A DNA stretch of 64,000 nucleotides from Allobosea sp. (GCA_017307955.1 JAFKFV010000020.1:82246-146245), one strand, 5' to 3'. Positions 16,435-25,645 are shown, counted from the stretch's first letter. The notes: generated from the letters alone by a model not told the origin. Made by a program: numbers and translations.

Positions 16435-17268
16435 ATGGCCGCCGTCGAGATCCGCCAGAAGCGCGCGCTGACGCTCATCGCGCTGCCGATGGTGCTGCTG
16501 GCGCTCTCCTGCGTCTATCCGGTCTTCTTCACGATCAACGCGGCGCTGAAGACGCGCAAGGGCTTCGTCCTCGACCGCTTCGGCCTTGCCAGCGACCCGA
16601 CGCTCGCCAATTTCGCGCAGGCCTGGAACCAGTCGCGCCTGTCGGAATATTTCACCAACTCGGTCGTGGTGACGATCGGCGCCGTGCTGACGCTGCTGGT
16701 CGTCTCCTCGCTCGCCGGCTATGCCCTGGCGGTGCTGCGCTTTCGCGGCGCCAAGATCGTGTTCACGATCATCCTCGTCTCGTTGATGATCCCGGTCCAG
16801 GTGGTGCTCGTCCCCTTCTACCGGACGATGATCGCGCTCGACCTCGTCAATTCGCGCGCCGGCCTCGTCATCGCCTATACGGCGTTCTTCCTGCCCTTCA
16901 GCGTCTATCTGATGACCGCATTCTATGCGCGACTGCCGCGCGAACTCTTCGAGGCGGCGCAGATCGACGGCGCCGGGCTCGTGCAGGTCTGGTGGCACAT
17001 CATGCTGCCGATGGGGAAGCCGGCGCTGATCACGCTCGGCATCCTCAACACGCTTTATTGTTGGAACGACGTGCTGATCTCACTGCTCGTTCTGCAGGAC
17101 GAGCGCACGCTGATGGTCGGAATCGCGGCGCTGCGCGGCGAATACACGACCAATGTCCCGCTGCTCGCCGCCGGCATCGTGCTCGCGGCGGCGCCGATCG
17201 TCATCATCTACGTGATCTTCCAGCGCCAGATCGTCAGCGGCATCGCCGTCGGCGCGGTGAAGGGATAG
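16435..17268 (+). CDS. ABC importer permease (MalG-like)
   Basis: A 277-residue inner-membrane protein of standard MalG length with six predicted membrane segments, the first LTLIALPMVLLALSCVYPVF. The EAA loop is visible as LFEAAQIDGAGLVQVWWHIM. GAGGGGATAGC precedes ATG 16435. It completes the importer begun at 14074 and is the last gene of that operon; a palindromic repeat element follows at 17306. Confidence 0.88.
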   Translation: MAAVEIRQKRALTLIALPMVLLALSCVYPVFFTINAALKTRKGFVLDRFGLASDPTLANFAQAWNQSRLSEYFTNSVVVTIGAVLTLLVVSSLAGYALAVLRFRGAKIVFTIILVSLMIPVQVVLVPFYRTMIALDLVNSRAGLVIAYTAFFLPFSVYLMTAFYARLPRELFEAAQIDGAGLVQVWWHIMLPMGKPALITLGILNTLYCWNDVLISLLVLQDERTLMVGIAALRGEYTTNVPLLAAGIVLAAAPIVIIYVIFQRQIVSGIAVGAVKG

Positions 17269-17305
17269 TCGCGGCGCTGGAATACGACTTTGGGAGCGGA
17301 GACGC

Positions 17306-17432
17306 CCTTCACCTCTTCCTTGGGGAGAGGTCGGACCGCAGGTCCAGGTGAGGGGCGTGCCCTCTCCGGATAGTCCGTAACCCCCCACCCGCCGGCGCCG
17401 CCGTCGACCTCTCCCTCAGGGAGAGGTGAAGG
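17306..17432. repeat. Intergenic repeat element (family shared with 45431-45547)
   Basis: GAGAGGTCGGACCGCAGGTC with GGTGAGGGG on the left and CCACCCGCCGG with GTCGACCTCTCCCTCAGGGA on the right. The same left and right modules recur at 45431-45547. The element fills the gap between the convergent permease genes ending at 17268 and 17449 and could double as a bidirectional termination structure. Confidence 0.7.
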
Positions 17433-17448
17433 ACAGGCCAGCCCGCCC

Positions 17449-18372
17449 CTATGCCGTCACGCGCCGCTTCGAGGAGAGCATCAGCGCGAGGACGGTCACC
17501 ACGAACGGGATGGTGTGGATCACCTCGCCCGGGACGCGCGGCAGGATGCCGGGGAGCGCGATGGACAGCGCTTCGAAGGCGCCGAACAGCACGGCGGCAA
17601 TGGCAGTGCCAACCGGGTGGCGGCGGCCGAGCAGCACGGCGCCGAGCGCGATGAAGCCGCGGCCGGCCGTCATATCGCGCGTGAAGCCGACAAAGTTGAA
17701 CATCGCGAGCTGCGCGCCGCCGAGGCCTGCCAGCGCGCCCGAGGCGACGAGGCCATAGGTGCGCAGCCGGTTCGGCGAGATGCCGGCGGCTTCGGCGGCG
17801 GCCGGATATTCGCCGACGGCGCGGAAGCGGAGGCCCTCCGGCGTGCGGTAGAGGAAATACCAGATGGCGAAGACGAGGAAGACCGCGAGCCAGGTCAGGT
17901 AGGAGTGGCCCGAGAACATCTGCGTCAGCACCGGCCCGATGCCGGGAATGGCGTCGAGGAAGGAGAGGTCGAGCGAGGGGACCGCCTTCGACGGCAGGTT
18001 GATCGAGGTGCCCTTGTCGCCGCCGGTCGCGTAGTTGAGCGCGGTGACCGTGCCGCCGGCCGCGATGATGTTCACCGCGAAGCCGACCAGGATGACGTCG
18101 GCCTTGAAGCGCAGATGAAACAGCGCCATCAGCGCGCCGAGCAAGCCGCCGACGGCGAGGCCGGCCAGGACGCCGACATACCAGGGCGCATAGGCCGAGA
18201 CGATGACCGCCGTCAGCGCGCCGATCAGCATCATGCCTTCGAGCGCAACGTTGAGCGAGCCGACGAGATCGGACAGGAGGCCGCCGAGCGAGGCGAACAG
18301 GACCGGCGTCGTCGTGCGGATGACCGCGGCGACGAAGGCGGCCGAGAGGATCGTGTCGAAGATCTCGTTCAT
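17449..18372 (-). CDS. Nucleoside-type (BMP) ABC importer, permease 2
   Basis: A 307-residue inner-membrane protein starting MNEIFDTILSAAFVAAVIRT. It carries the sequence FASLGGLLSDLVGSLNVALEGMM-like start of the NupQ/YufQ branch of the permease family that partners BMP lipoprotein-type binding proteins, and about eight or nine hydrophobic segments. The start codon overlaps the upstream permease stop as ATGA (18369-18372). A continuous open frame runs further upstream but reads the other permease out of phase and is not part of this gene. Last gene of the operon. Confidence 0.87.
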   Translation of the reverse strand: MNEIFDTILSAAFVAAVIRTTTPVLFASLGGLLSDLVGSLNVALEGMMLIGALTAVIVSAYAPWYVGVLAGLAVGGLLGALMALFHLRFKADVILVGFAVNIIAAGGTVTALNYATGGDKGTSINLPSKAVPSLDLSFLDAIPGIGPVLTQMFSGHSYLTWLAVFLVFAIWYFLYRTPEGLRFRAVGEYPAAAEAAGISPNRLRTYGLVASGALAGLGGAQLAMFNFVGFTRDMTAGRGFIALGAVLLGRRHPVGTAIAAVLFGAFEALSIALPGILPRVPGEVIHTIPFVVTVLALMLSSKRRVTA

Positions 18373-19442
18373 GTCGACGGGGCTCGCGCGGCGGAGGAGC
18401 CGCCCATGATGCGGTTGAGGAAGGCCCGGCCGGGCAGCGTGAAGGACGAGGCGACCAGGAGAATGACGATGCCCTGCACGATGCCGATGACCTCGGCGGG
18501 AACGTCGGTGCGATAGCCCATCAGCGCCGCGCCCTGGCGCAGATAGCCATAGCCGAGCGCGACGAAGGGAATGGCGAGGGGCCGGTTGCGCGCCACGATC
18601 GCGATCAGGATGCCCTCGAAGGACAGGCCGCCCTCGAAGCCGACCACGATCTTGGCGAAGCCCTGGCCCTGCACGAACAGCGCGCCGAGCAGGCCGCCGA
18701 TCGCGCCCGAGGCCGTCATGGCGCTGACCATGATGAAGTTGGAGCGGATGCCGGAATAGGCCGCGAAGCGGGCATTGTGGCCGGTGAGGCGGAGGCGGAG
18801 GCCCCAGGCGGTGCGGTAGAGCAGGAACCAGACGATCGCCACCGCGCCGAGCGCCAGCACGACGCCGAGATCGATGCGCGTGCGGGCGATGAAGGCCGGG
18901 TAGACCGCCGAGGCGGGGAAGGCCTCGGAGGCGGTGAGGCCGCTCTTCGGCGAGGCGAGATAGAGGCGAAGGAAGAGATTGGCGATGTCGTAGGCGATGT
19001 AGTTCAGCATCAGCGACGACACGATCTCGTTCGCGTTCAGCTTCGCCTTGGCATAGCCGGGGATGAAGCCGAGAAACGCGCCGGCGATCATCGCTGCGAT
19101 GGCGGCGACCGGGATCGAGACCCAGGAGAGCCCGAGCGGCGACAGCGCGATCGCGGCGGCGACCGTGCCGCCGGCATAGACCTGACCCTGCACGCCGAGG
19201 GCGAACTGCCGCGCCTGGAAGACGAGGCTGAAGGCGAGGCCGGCCAGCGCCAGCTTGGCGGAGTCGTCGATCCAGTTGCCGACCGTGCGCTTCGAGGACA
19301 GCGGTCCGGCGATGAAGGTCTGGAAGGTCTCGAGCGGGGCTTTCGAGGCGATCAGGATGATGACGAGCGCCACGAGCAGCGCGATGGCGGCCGCGAACAG
19401 GATGCGGCGCGTCTCGTCGAGGAAGATCTTGCCGTTGGTCAT
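18369..19442 (-). CDS. Nucleoside-type (BMP) ABC importer, permease 1
   Basis: A 357-residue inner-membrane protein beginning MTNGKIFLDETRRILFAAAI, with long hydrophobic segments through its length and the family-typical stretch LAFSLVFQARQFALGVQGQV near residue 70. It is the larger partner of the 307-residue permease and resembles the NupP/YufP branch. Its start overlaps the stop of the ATPase gene by 4 bp, and its own stop overlaps the next start, so the three genes are tightly coupled. Confidence 0.87.
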   Translation of the reverse strand: MTNGKIFLDETRRILFAAAIALLVALVIILIASKAPLETFQTFIAGPLSSKRTVGNWIDDSAKLALAGLAFSLVFQARQFALGVQGQVYAGGTVAAAIALSPLGLSWVSIPVAAIAAMIAGAFLGFIPGYAKAKLNANEIVSSLMLNYIAYDIANLFLRLYLASPKSGLTASEAFPASAVYPAFIARTRIDLGVVLALGAVAIVWFLLYRTAWGLRLRLTGHNARFAAYSGIRSNFIMVSAMTASGAIGGLLGALFVQGQGFAKIVVGFEGGLSFEGILIAIVARNRPLAIPFVALGYGYLRQGAALMGYRTDVPAEVIGIVQGIVILLVASSFTLPGRAFLNRIMGGSSAARAPST

Positions 19443-20986
19443 GCGAGCGCCGCCTGGCGTTCATGCACCGGCTGCTCGGCGAAACCGAGCATGTAGCTGC
19501 CCAGCATTTCCGGCGTCAGTTCGGTGGTGTTGGAGAAGGCCGCGACGATGCGGCCGCGATAGAGCACGATCATGCGGTCCGAGAGCGACAGCAGCTCGGA
19601 AAGATCGGCCGATGTGAGGAAGACGGCGCTGCCGGCGTCGCGGGCGAGCGCGATGCGCTGCCAGATGAACTCCGTCGCGCCGAGATCGACGCCGCGCGTC
19701 GGATGCGAGACGAGCAGCAGCTTGGGATCGGACGAGAGCTCGCGGGCGACGACGACCTTCTGCATGTTGCCGCCCGAGAGCGTGCCAATCGCCGCATCCG
19801 GTCCCGAGACACGGACGCTGAAGCGCTCGATCAGCTCGACGGCATGCTTGCGGATCGCGCCGAGGTCGAGCAGGCCGTGGCGCACGAAGCGCTCGTTCTC
19901 GAGCTCCGTCGCGACGATGTTCTCGGCGACGCTGGCGCCGCCGGCGCTGCCGGTCGCGATGCGGTCTTCCGGGATATGGGCGAGGCCGGCGTCGCGGCGC
20001 TGGTCGACCGGCACGGCGACGATGTCGACGCCATTGAGCTCGACCGAACCGGCCTCGACGGGCCGGAGGCCGCCGATCGCCTCGAAGAGTTCGCTCTGGC
20101 CGTTGCCTTCCACCGCTGCGATGCCGACGATCTCGCCGGCGCGCAGCACGATGTCCATGCCGGAGATGGCGTCGAGGCCGCGGTCGTTCTTGATGGTGAG
20201 GCCGGAGATCCGGCAGAGATGCGGATGATCGCCCGGCTTGGCGCGGGTCACCTTCAGCGCCACGTCGCGGCCGACCATCATGCGGGCGAGGCCGGCCTCG
20301 GTCGCGTCCTTCTTGTCGACGCGGCCGACCATCTGCCCGGCGCGCATGACGGAGATCGTGTTCGAGATCTCGATCACTTCCGGCAGCTTGTGGGCGATGA
20401 AGAGGACGGTGCGGCCCTGCGCCGTCAGCGAGCGGATGGCGGAGAACAGCTCCTCCACTTCCTGCGGCGCCAGAACGGCGGTCGGCTCGTCGAGGATGAG
20501 CAGTTTCGCATCGCGGTAGAGCGCCTTCAGGATCTCGACGCGCTGCTGCTGGCCGACGGGCAGCCGCTCGACGGGCGCCTCGACATCGACGGGCAGGCGG
20601 AAGCGGTCGGCGAGCGCCTGCACGGTCTCGGCGGCGCGCTTTCGATCCATCTTGAGGCCGTTGCGCGGCTCGACGCCGAGCACGACGTTTTCCGCGACGG
20701 TGAAGGAGGGCACCAGCGAGAAATGCTGGAACACCATGCCGATGCCATGCGCGATGGCGGCACGGGGCGAATGGAGCGTGATCGGGGTCCCGTCCAGCCG
20801 GATCTCGCCGGCATTCGGCTGCTCGACGCCGAACAGGATCTTCATGAGGGTGGACTTGCCGGCGCCGTTCTCGCCGACCACGGCATGGACCTCGCTATGC
20901 GCGACGGTCAGGTCCACGTTCTTGTTGGCGTGGACACCACCCGGATAGGTCTTGTCGATGCCGATCGCTTCGAGAAAGGGCTTCAT
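19439..20986 (-). CDS. Nucleoside-type (BMP) ABC importer, double-domain ATPase
   Basis: A 515-residue ATPase with two ABC domains. The first has Walker A GENGAGKSTLMK, signature LPVGQQQRVEILKAL and Walker B LLILDEPTAVLAP. The second has a degenerate Walker A (GIAAVEGNGQSELFEAI), signature LSGGNMQKVVVARE and LLLVSHPTRGVD, in which the usual DQPTRG is SHPTRG. Loss of a canonical second site is common in this family. It energises the two permeases encoded downstream. The 96-bp gap behind the binding-protein gene holds a perfect 26-bp palindrome. Confidence 0.9.
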   Translation of the reverse strand: MKPFLEAIGIDKTYPGGVHANKNVDLTVAHSEVHAVVGENGAGKSTLMKILFGVEQPNAGEIRLDGTPITLHSPRAAIAHGIGMVFQHFSLVPSFTVAENVVLGVEPRNGLKMDRKRAAETVQALADRFRLPVDVEAPVERLPVGQQQRVEILKALYRDAKLLILDEPTAVLAPQEVEELFSAIRSLTAQGRTVLFIAHKLPEVIEISNTISVMRAGQMVGRVDKKDATEAGLARMMVGRDVALKVTRAKPGDHPHLCRISGLTIKNDRGLDAISGMDIVLRAGEIVGIAAVEGNGQSELFEAIGGLRPVEAGSVELNGVDIVAVPVDQRRDAGLAHIPEDRIATGSAGGASVAENIVATELENERFVRHGLLDLGAIRKHAVELIERFSVRVSGPDAAIGTLSGGNMQKVVVARELSSDPKLLLVSHPTRGVDLGATEFIWQRIALARDAGSAVFLTSADLSELLSLSDRMIVLYRGRIVAAFSNTTELTPEMLGSYMLGFAEQPVHERQAALA

Positions 20987-21017
20987 TTCGTCCGGCTGGT
21001 TGTCACGTCAGGCCTGT

Positions 21018-21043
21018 CCGCCCGGCGGCATGCCGCCGGGCGG
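21018..21043 (-). other. Perfect 26-bp palindrome after the BMP-protein gene
   Basis: The 13-bp arms (CCGCCCGGCGGCA and its complement) are perfect and contiguous. The element lies 40 bp beyond the stop of the BMP-family gene (21083), before the ATPase gene. It is the same arrangement as the stem-loop after the other BMP gene at 45391, consistent with a role in keeping the binding-protein message abundant. Confidence 0.6.
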
Positions 21044-21082
21044 GGAAGTCCGAGAGTCCGCGGCGCGAGGCCGCCGGACGGC

Positions 21083-22141
21083 TCAGTTCATCGTGGTCTC
21101 GACCTTGATCTCGCCGGAGACGATCTTCGCTTCCTGCTCCTTGACTTCCTTGCGGACGTCTTCGGGAACGAGAGCGTCGTAATACTTGTTCTCCGAGATA
21201 CCGACCGCGCCTTCCTGCAGGCCGAGGATCGACGAGGTGCCATACTTGGCGGTGCCGTCGAGCGTCTGCTTGAGCAGGAGGAGGAGCGACTCGCCGACCC
21301 GCTTCTCGACCGAGGTCAGGATGACGTCGGCCTGGGCCTGGTCGGTGGCGGCGAAGATGGTCGCCTGGTCGCTGTCGACGCCGATGCCGAGCTTCTTGGC
21401 ATCGCGCACCGCCTGGAGGGCGCCGATGCCGGTCGAGCCGGCGATCGGGAAGATCACGTCCGCGCCCTGCTGGATCTGGGCGAGAGCGAGTTCCTTGCCC
21501 TTGGCCGGGTCGCTGAACGGATTGGCCGAGTTGACCGTCGCGCGCAGCAGCTTGGCATTCGGGTTGGCCGCCTTGGCGCCCTGCTCGAAGCCGACGACGA
21601 ATTCGAGGATCACGGAACCCTCGGTGCCGAGGATCTGGCCCATGGTGCCCGTCTTCGAGACCTTGGCCGCCGCATAGCCGGCGAGATAGGCCGCCGTCGA
21701 GGTGCGGTACTGCACCGAGAGGACGTTGTCGAAGCCGCCCTTGGCATAGTCGACGGTGTCGTCGAACAGGATGAACTTCTTGTCCGGATACTGCGGCGCC
21801 AGTTCGGCCACATAGGGGGCCATGTCGAAGGTGCCGGTGATCACGACGTCGTAGTCGCCATCGGCCGCGTCGGCCAGGGCCGGCTGCCACTTGGAGCGGT
21901 CATAGCCGGGCTCGATCGTCTTCACGACGACCGGAAGCTCCTTCATGGCCTGGTCCATGCCGCGCTGGGCGGAATCGAAGAAGCTCTTGTCGCCGAGCGT
22001 GCCGTTCAGCACGAGCGCGACCTTGAGCGGGTTCTCCTTGGTGTAGGTCTGAGCCGTCGCCGGCGCGACCGCCACGCCCATGCCCGCCACCACCGTCAAC
22101 GCCGCCGCGCTCTGCGTCAGCGTCTTCATCATCTTGGTCAT
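21083..22141 (-). CDS. BMP-family nucleoside-binding protein
   Basis: A 352-residue exported protein with signal peptide MKTLTQSAAALTVVAGMGVA (cleavage near ATAQ). Mature features of the Bmp/PnrA/Med family are VALVLNGTLGDKSFFDSAQR, the VVITGTFDMAPYVAEL strand, GTEGSVILEFVVGFEQGAKA and ADVIFPIAGSTGIGALQAV. These proteins bind purine nucleosides in the periplasm. Start ATG 22141 has an ATG two codons later as an alternative. Upstream on minus are a nucleoside hydrolase and an amidohydrolase, which fits uptake and breakdown of a (possibly modified) nucleoside. Confidence 0.9.
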   Translation of the reverse strand: MTKMMKTLTQSAAALTVVAGMGVAVAPATAQTYTKENPLKVALVLNGTLGDKSFFDSAQRGMDQAMKELPVVVKTIEPGYDRSKWQPALADAADGDYDVVITGTFDMAPYVAELAPQYPDKKFILFDDTVDYAKGGFDNVLSVQYRTSTAAYLAGYAAAKVSKTGTMGQILGTEGSVILEFVVGFEQGAKAANPNAKLLRATVNSANPFSDPAKGKELALAQIQQGADVIFPIAGSTGIGALQAVRDAKKLGIGVDSDQATIFAATDQAQADVILTSVEKRVGESLLLLLKQTLDGTAKYGTSSILGLQEGAVGISENKYYDALVPEDVRKEVKEQEAKIVSGEIKVETTMN

Positions 22142-22449
22142 AGAACTGGTCTCCCTGCCGACTGGCTGTGACGGCTGACCTCCGTCACATTATTGCTCAT
22201 GCGCCCCCGATCCGAACCGCTGTGGCTTGCGCCTCGCTGGCCGGCGCCCGACGGGACGATTGATCCTAGGTCAGCGCTTTTTCTGTGCAAGCTCAAAATC
22301 TGCCCCGCCCACTGCCAGTTGTTGAGCGTTTTTCGGGCAGTGTCGCATGCATGATCGGCGGCTGTGCATGCCAAGGCACGCAACCTGCATACGAACAGAG
22401 GCGTGCCGATGCACGAGGCGTCGGGCGAGAAGCGCTGGGGCAGTGCGTT
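22142..22449 (-). other. 308-bp gap upstream of the BMP importer operon
   Basis: No convincing gene. It is less GC-rich than its surroundings and probably holds the promoter for the BMP operon on the minus strand. It contains several GCATGC-type short palindromes (around 22344-22374), whose meaning is unclear, and no copy of the GACCATCAAC operator found at the other BMP operon. Confidence 0.4.
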
Positions 22450-23394
22450 TCAGGCGGCCGAGATGGCGGCGGCGAACAGCCGTCGGAAGGCGGCCGGATC
22501 GACATGCTCGACGACCGTCACAGGCGGCAGGTTCCATTTTCGCGGCAGGTCGAGGATCGTCGCGCCGCGGGCGAAGGCGCCGCCGCATTCGACGGCCACG
22601 CCGGTCGTGAGCGTCGCCGTCGCGATGCTGCGCTCGACGAGCACGGCCGCGGCGAGCGGATCGGCCGGCGCCAGGCGGTCGCCCTCGCCATAGCCGATCG
22701 AGACGCGGCGGAGCTGGTCGGAGAGCGCGAGCAGGAAGTCGCGGCGCGGGCCGGCCGGCGCCGAGGCGAAGAGCGCATCGAGATCATCGCCCGCGAGCGC
22801 CGCCTCGACGCAGGGCTCCCACGGCACCATGACGGTCGGGAGCGGCAGCGCCAGCACCATCGCCGCCGCCTCGGGATCGGCGAGGATGTTGAACTCGGCG
22901 GCGCCCGTGACGTTGCCGCGCCCGAACACGGTGCCGCCCATGATGACCAGTTCGCCGACGCCTGCGGCGATGGCGGGTTCGGCGGCGAAGGCGAGGGCGA
23001 GATTGGTGAGCGGGCCGAGCGCGAGGATGTCGATCGGCTCCTCGCTTTCCGCGGCCTCACGCAGGACCGTGCGCAGGAAATCGACGCCGTTCCGGGAGGC
23101 GACATCGGCCTGCTTCGCCGGGCGCGGCGCCCCGCCGAGGCCGTCTTCGCCATGCACGTCGGCCGCGTCGATCGCCGCGCCGATCAGAGGCCGCGCGGCG
23201 CCGGCATGAACCGGCGCGTCGCAGCCAAGAATCGCCAGCGTCGCGAGGATGTTGTCGGTCGCCTGATCGAGCGCGACATTGCCGAACGAGGTGGTGACGA
23301 AGGCTGGTGCCCGGCCGAGCGCCACGAGCAGCGCCAAGGCAAGGGCGTCGTCGGTGCCGCCATCGGTGTCGACGAGGAGACGGCGCGCCATCAT
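22450..23394 (-). CDS. Nucleoside hydrolase (inosine-uridine preferring family)
   Basis: A 314-residue enzyme beginning MMARRLLVDTDGGTDDALAL. The Asp-rich calcium-binding start (DTDGGTDD) and the later EFNILADPEAA motif are diagnostic of nucleoside N-ribohydrolases, which split nucleosides into ribose and base. The start overlaps the upstream amidohydrolase stop by 4 bp. In this context the substrate may be a deaminated purine nucleoside delivered by the BMP importer. If the amidohydrolase is a methylthioadenosine deaminase, the product could be methylthioribose, linking to mtnK nearby; that step is inference. Confidence 0.9.
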   Translation of the reverse strand: MMARRLLVDTDGGTDDALALALLVALGRAPAFVTTSFGNVALDQATDNILATLAILGCDAPVHAGAARPLIGAAIDAADVHGEDGLGGAPRPAKQADVASRNGVDFLRTVLREAAESEEPIDILALGPLTNLALAFAAEPAIAAGVGELVIMGGTVFGRGNVTGAAEFNILADPEAAAMVLALPLPTVMVPWEPCVEAALAGDDLDALFASAPAGPRRDFLLALSDQLRRVSIGYGEGDRLAPADPLAAAVLVERSIATATLTTGVAVECGGAFARGATILDLPRKWNLPPVTVVEHVDPAAFRRLFAAAISAA

Positions 23395-24734
23395 GCGGCC
23401 TCCCGCGCGGCCGCGACGCGGCGCCAGAATGTGTCATATGCGCCCTGATAGTCGGCACGGATCTCGCCATAGGCGCGGCGGGTCAGGCGGCGGTCGTCGA
23501 CGATTCGCTCGCCGGCCACCCACACATGGCGCGTGTCGCGGCCGGAGCCGGAATAGACGAGCAGCGTCGCGAGATCGGGCGCCGGCGACCAGCCGGGTCC
23601 GCGCATGTCGATCGCCACGAGGTCGGCCGCCTTGCCGCTTTCGAGACTGCCGATCTCGTGCTCGAGGCCGAGTGCGCGGGCGCCGTCGATGGTGGCCATC
23701 CGCACCAGCTCGCGCGAGGAGAGCGGCTGCGCCCGGCGCTCGCGATGCGAGGCGACGAGGCCGGCGACGCGCATTTCCGCGACCATGTCATAGCTGTTGT
23801 TGGCCGCGACATTGTCGGTGCCGAGCGCGACCGTGACGCCGGCACGCTTCAGCGGCACCACCGGGCAGATCGCCTCGCGTCCCGAGCGAAGGCCGGCCGA
23901 GGCGCAATGCGCCACCGACGCCGCCTCGGCGCGGGCGAAGACGGCGATGTCCTCGTCCGAAAGATCGAGGCAGTGCGCGGCATGGATGCGGCCGCCGAAG
24001 AAGCCGGCTTTTTCGAGCGCGACGGAGGCGGTGGTGCCGTAGCGGGCAAGCGTCTCCTCGTTGTCCTCCGGGCCGCAGGCCATGTGCAGATGGATGCCGC
24101 AGCCGAGGCGGTTGGCGACGCGCACCTCCTCGGCGAGCAGCGCCTCGGTGTTGTCGACATAGGGCGCATGTGGCCCGAACCAGGGGATGATGCGGCCGTC
24201 GGCGGAGCGCTGGCCCTCGACGAAGGCGGCGGCCCTCGCCAGTTCCTCGGCGCCGCGCACCTCGTCGCCGAGCTGCACGATGCCATAGGCGATGACGGCC
24301 CTGAGCCCGGCGCGGCCGGCGGCGCCGGCGATCTCCTCGCCGAAGAAATACTGGTCGCAGAAGGTGGTGGTGCCGGACAGCGCCATCTCGGCGCAGGACA
24401 GCGCCACGGCCGGCGCGACATCCTCGGCGACCATCGCGAGTTCCGGCTCGCGGATGGTGTTGTACCAGCCGTCCATGGTGAGCAGGCTGTGGCCCTCGGC
24501 ATGGCCGCGGAACAGCACCATCACGCTGTGGGTATGGGCATTGACGAGACCCGGCATCAGGAGATGGCCGGAGAGATCGGTCACTCGGTCAAAGCCGGCG
24601 CTGCCAGGCTTCGTGGAGGCCGGCCCGAGTTCCGCGATGCGCCCGTCCTCGATCACCAGCCAGCCGTCCTCGACGACCCGGTCGTTCGGGTCGACGGTCA
24701 TGAGGCTGGCGCTGTGGATCAGTTCTCGTGTCAT
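23391..24734 (-). CDS. Amidohydrolase of the MTA/SAH deaminase / TRZ-ATZ group
   Basis: A 447-residue metal-dependent hydrolase starting MTRELIHSASLMTVDPNDRV. Motifs in order: LVNAHTHSVMVLFRGHA (HxH ligands), SGTTTFCDQYFF, IHLHMACGPEDNEE (third His), AAHCLDLSDEDIAVF (fourth His) and GTDNVAANNSYDM (catalytic Asp). The last motif is close to that of 5-methylthioadenosine/S-adenosylhomocysteine deaminases, which convert the adenine ring to hypoxanthine; 8-oxoguanine- or guanine-type deamination is an alternative. It is translationally coupled to a nucleoside hydrolase and lies next to mtnD and mtnB, so a role in methylthioadenosine salvage is attractive but unproven. Confidence 0.82.
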   Translation of the reverse strand: MTRELIHSASLMTVDPNDRVVEDGWLVIEDGRIAELGPASTKPGSAGFDRVTDLSGHLLMPGLVNAHTHSVMVLFRGHAEGHSLLTMDGWYNTIREPELAMVAEDVAPAVALSCAEMALSGTTTFCDQYFFGEEIAGAAGRAGLRAVIAYGIVQLGDEVRGAEELARAAAFVEGQRSADGRIIPWFGPHAPYVDNTEALLAEEVRVANRLGCGIHLHMACGPEDNEETLARYGTTASVALEKAGFFGGRIHAAHCLDLSDEDIAVFARAEAASVAHCASAGLRSGREAICPVVPLKRAGVTVALGTDNVAANNSYDMVAEMRVAGLVASHRERRAQPLSSRELVRMATIDGARALGLEHEIGSLESGKAADLVAIDMRGPGWSPAPDLATLLVYSGSGRDTRHVWVAGERIVDDRRLTRRAYGEIRADYQGAYDTFWRRVAAAREAA

Positions 24735-24869
24735 GCGGGTCGTCCGGCGGTCGCGAAAGGGCCGCCAGATTCGCATGGTTTCGCCGGGAGGCAAGCCGCG
24801 ATTGGCGGCACCGGTGCGGCGAATGTTCGATCGGGGACGGGGAGTCTGGGGCGGGGGTCAACGCAAAGA

Positions 24870-24906
24870 CCCTCACCCCGGCCTCTCCCGCAAGCGGGAG
24901 AGTGAG
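24870..24906. repeat. Single-arm palindromic repeat
   Basis: CCCTCACCCC followed by the hairpin CTCTCCCGCAAGCGGGAGAG (24883-24902). It matches one arm of the double element at 15361-15478. Confidence 0.7.
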
Positions 24907-24969
24907 TGCTTGCCTCGGCGATCCTTGCGCCCTTGCTGCACGGCCCCCGAGAGTAGGCGAGTCACTCAG

Positions 24970-25074
24970 CCTGTCATTGCCGGGCTTGACCCGGCAATCC
25001 AGACTTGGCGGCAAAGCCCGGCCCCGGCAGCAAAAGAAAGCCTGGGTTGCCGGGTCAAGCCCGGCAACGACAGG
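24970..25074. repeat. Inverted-repeat element of the CCGGGCTTGACCCGG type
   Basis: Left end CCTGTCATTGCCGGGCTTGA, right end its complement read as GGGTCAAGCCCGGCAACGAC then AGG. The ends pair to form a long cruciform-capable unit. A sister copy is at 34371-34454. This type is widespread between genes in Hyphomicrobiales. Confidence 0.75.
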
Positions 25075-25087
25075 ACTTTGGGAAGCC

Positions 25088-25645
25088 TTACGCCGCGACC
25101 TGCTCGCCGAAACGCGGGATGATCGAGGAGATCTTGTCGCCGGTGAACTTGGCGACCCAGCCATCCGGCGTCACGAACAGGCGGATGCAGGTGAAGCGCG
25201 GCTCCGGGCCCATGTCGAACCAGTGCTGCGTGCCGGCCGGCACGGAGAGCAGGTCGTCGCGCGTGCAGACCACCTGGTATACCTTGTCGCCGAGATGCAG
25301 GTAGAAGGCGCCCGAACCCTCGACGAAGAAGCGGACCTCGTCCTCGTCATGGGTGTGCTCGTCGAGGAACTTGGCGCGCAGCTCGTCCTTCTTCGGATTG
25401 TCGGGCGTGATGCGGATGACGTCGACGGTCTGGTAGCCGGCGGCGGCCGACAGGCGGTCGACCTCCGTCTTGTAGGCGGCGATGACCTGCTCCTGCGTCG
25501 CGTTCTGGGGCAGCTCAGCGCCGGCCTTCCAGCGCTCGAATGCGACGCCGACCTTGTCGAGCAGGCCCTTGATCTCGTTCGGATCGGTCGTCGAGACGAC
25601 GACGTTGTCCGGGTTCTTGTCCTCGTAGATGGTCAGCGTGGTCAT
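25088..25645 (-). CDS. mtnD: Acireductone dioxygenase (methionine salvage)
   Basis: A 185-residue cupin-fold enzyme. The metal ligands are in family positions: His97, His99 and Glu103 in DEHTHDEDEVRFFVEGSG and His141 in PAGTQHWFDMG. It oxidises the acireductone 1,2-dihydroxy-5-(methylthio)pentene to 2-keto-4-methylthiobutyrate and formate with iron, or to an off-pathway product with nickel. The start overlaps the mtnB stop (ATGA at 25642-25645), so the two are coupled. mtnC, which makes its substrate, is not in the window. Confidence 0.94.
   Translation of the reverse strand: MTTLTIYEDKNPDNVVVSTTDPNEIKGLLDKVGVAFERWKAGAELPQNATQEQVIAAYKTEVDRLSAAAGYQTVDVIRITPDNPKKDELRAKFLDEHTHDEDEVRFFVEGSGAFYLHLGDKVYQVVCTRDDLLSVPAGTQHWFDMGPEPRFTCIRLFVTPDGWVAKFTGDKISSIIPRFGEQVAA

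Larger units (their letters stand above)
24735..25087. other. 353-bp gap holding two repeat elements
   Basis: Between mtnD (stop at 25088) and the amidohydrolase start at 24734, both on minus. It contains the repeat units at 24870-24906 and 24970-25074 and no credible gene. Any promoter for the amidohydrolase would lie between 24735 and 24869, where I see no strong match. Confidence 0.5.

Noticed and set aside
17449..19464. A single minus-strand frame spanning both BMP permeases, as if they were fused
   Set aside because: The first part reads the 18369-19442 permease out of phase; the true second permease begins at ATG 18372 with an ATGA overlap.
19463..22171. Very long plus-strand open frame (about 900 codons) opposite the BMP ATPase and binding protein
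   Set aside because: It is antisense to two well-supported genes, its translation is rich in Arg, Asp, Gly and His without any motif, and such frames arise from GC-rich third positions.
22344..22374. GCATGC/GTGCATGCCAA short sequence also found near 43985, both upstream of binding-protein genes
   Set aside because: The match is only about 11 bases, has no consistent symmetry and no fixed position relative to a promoter.
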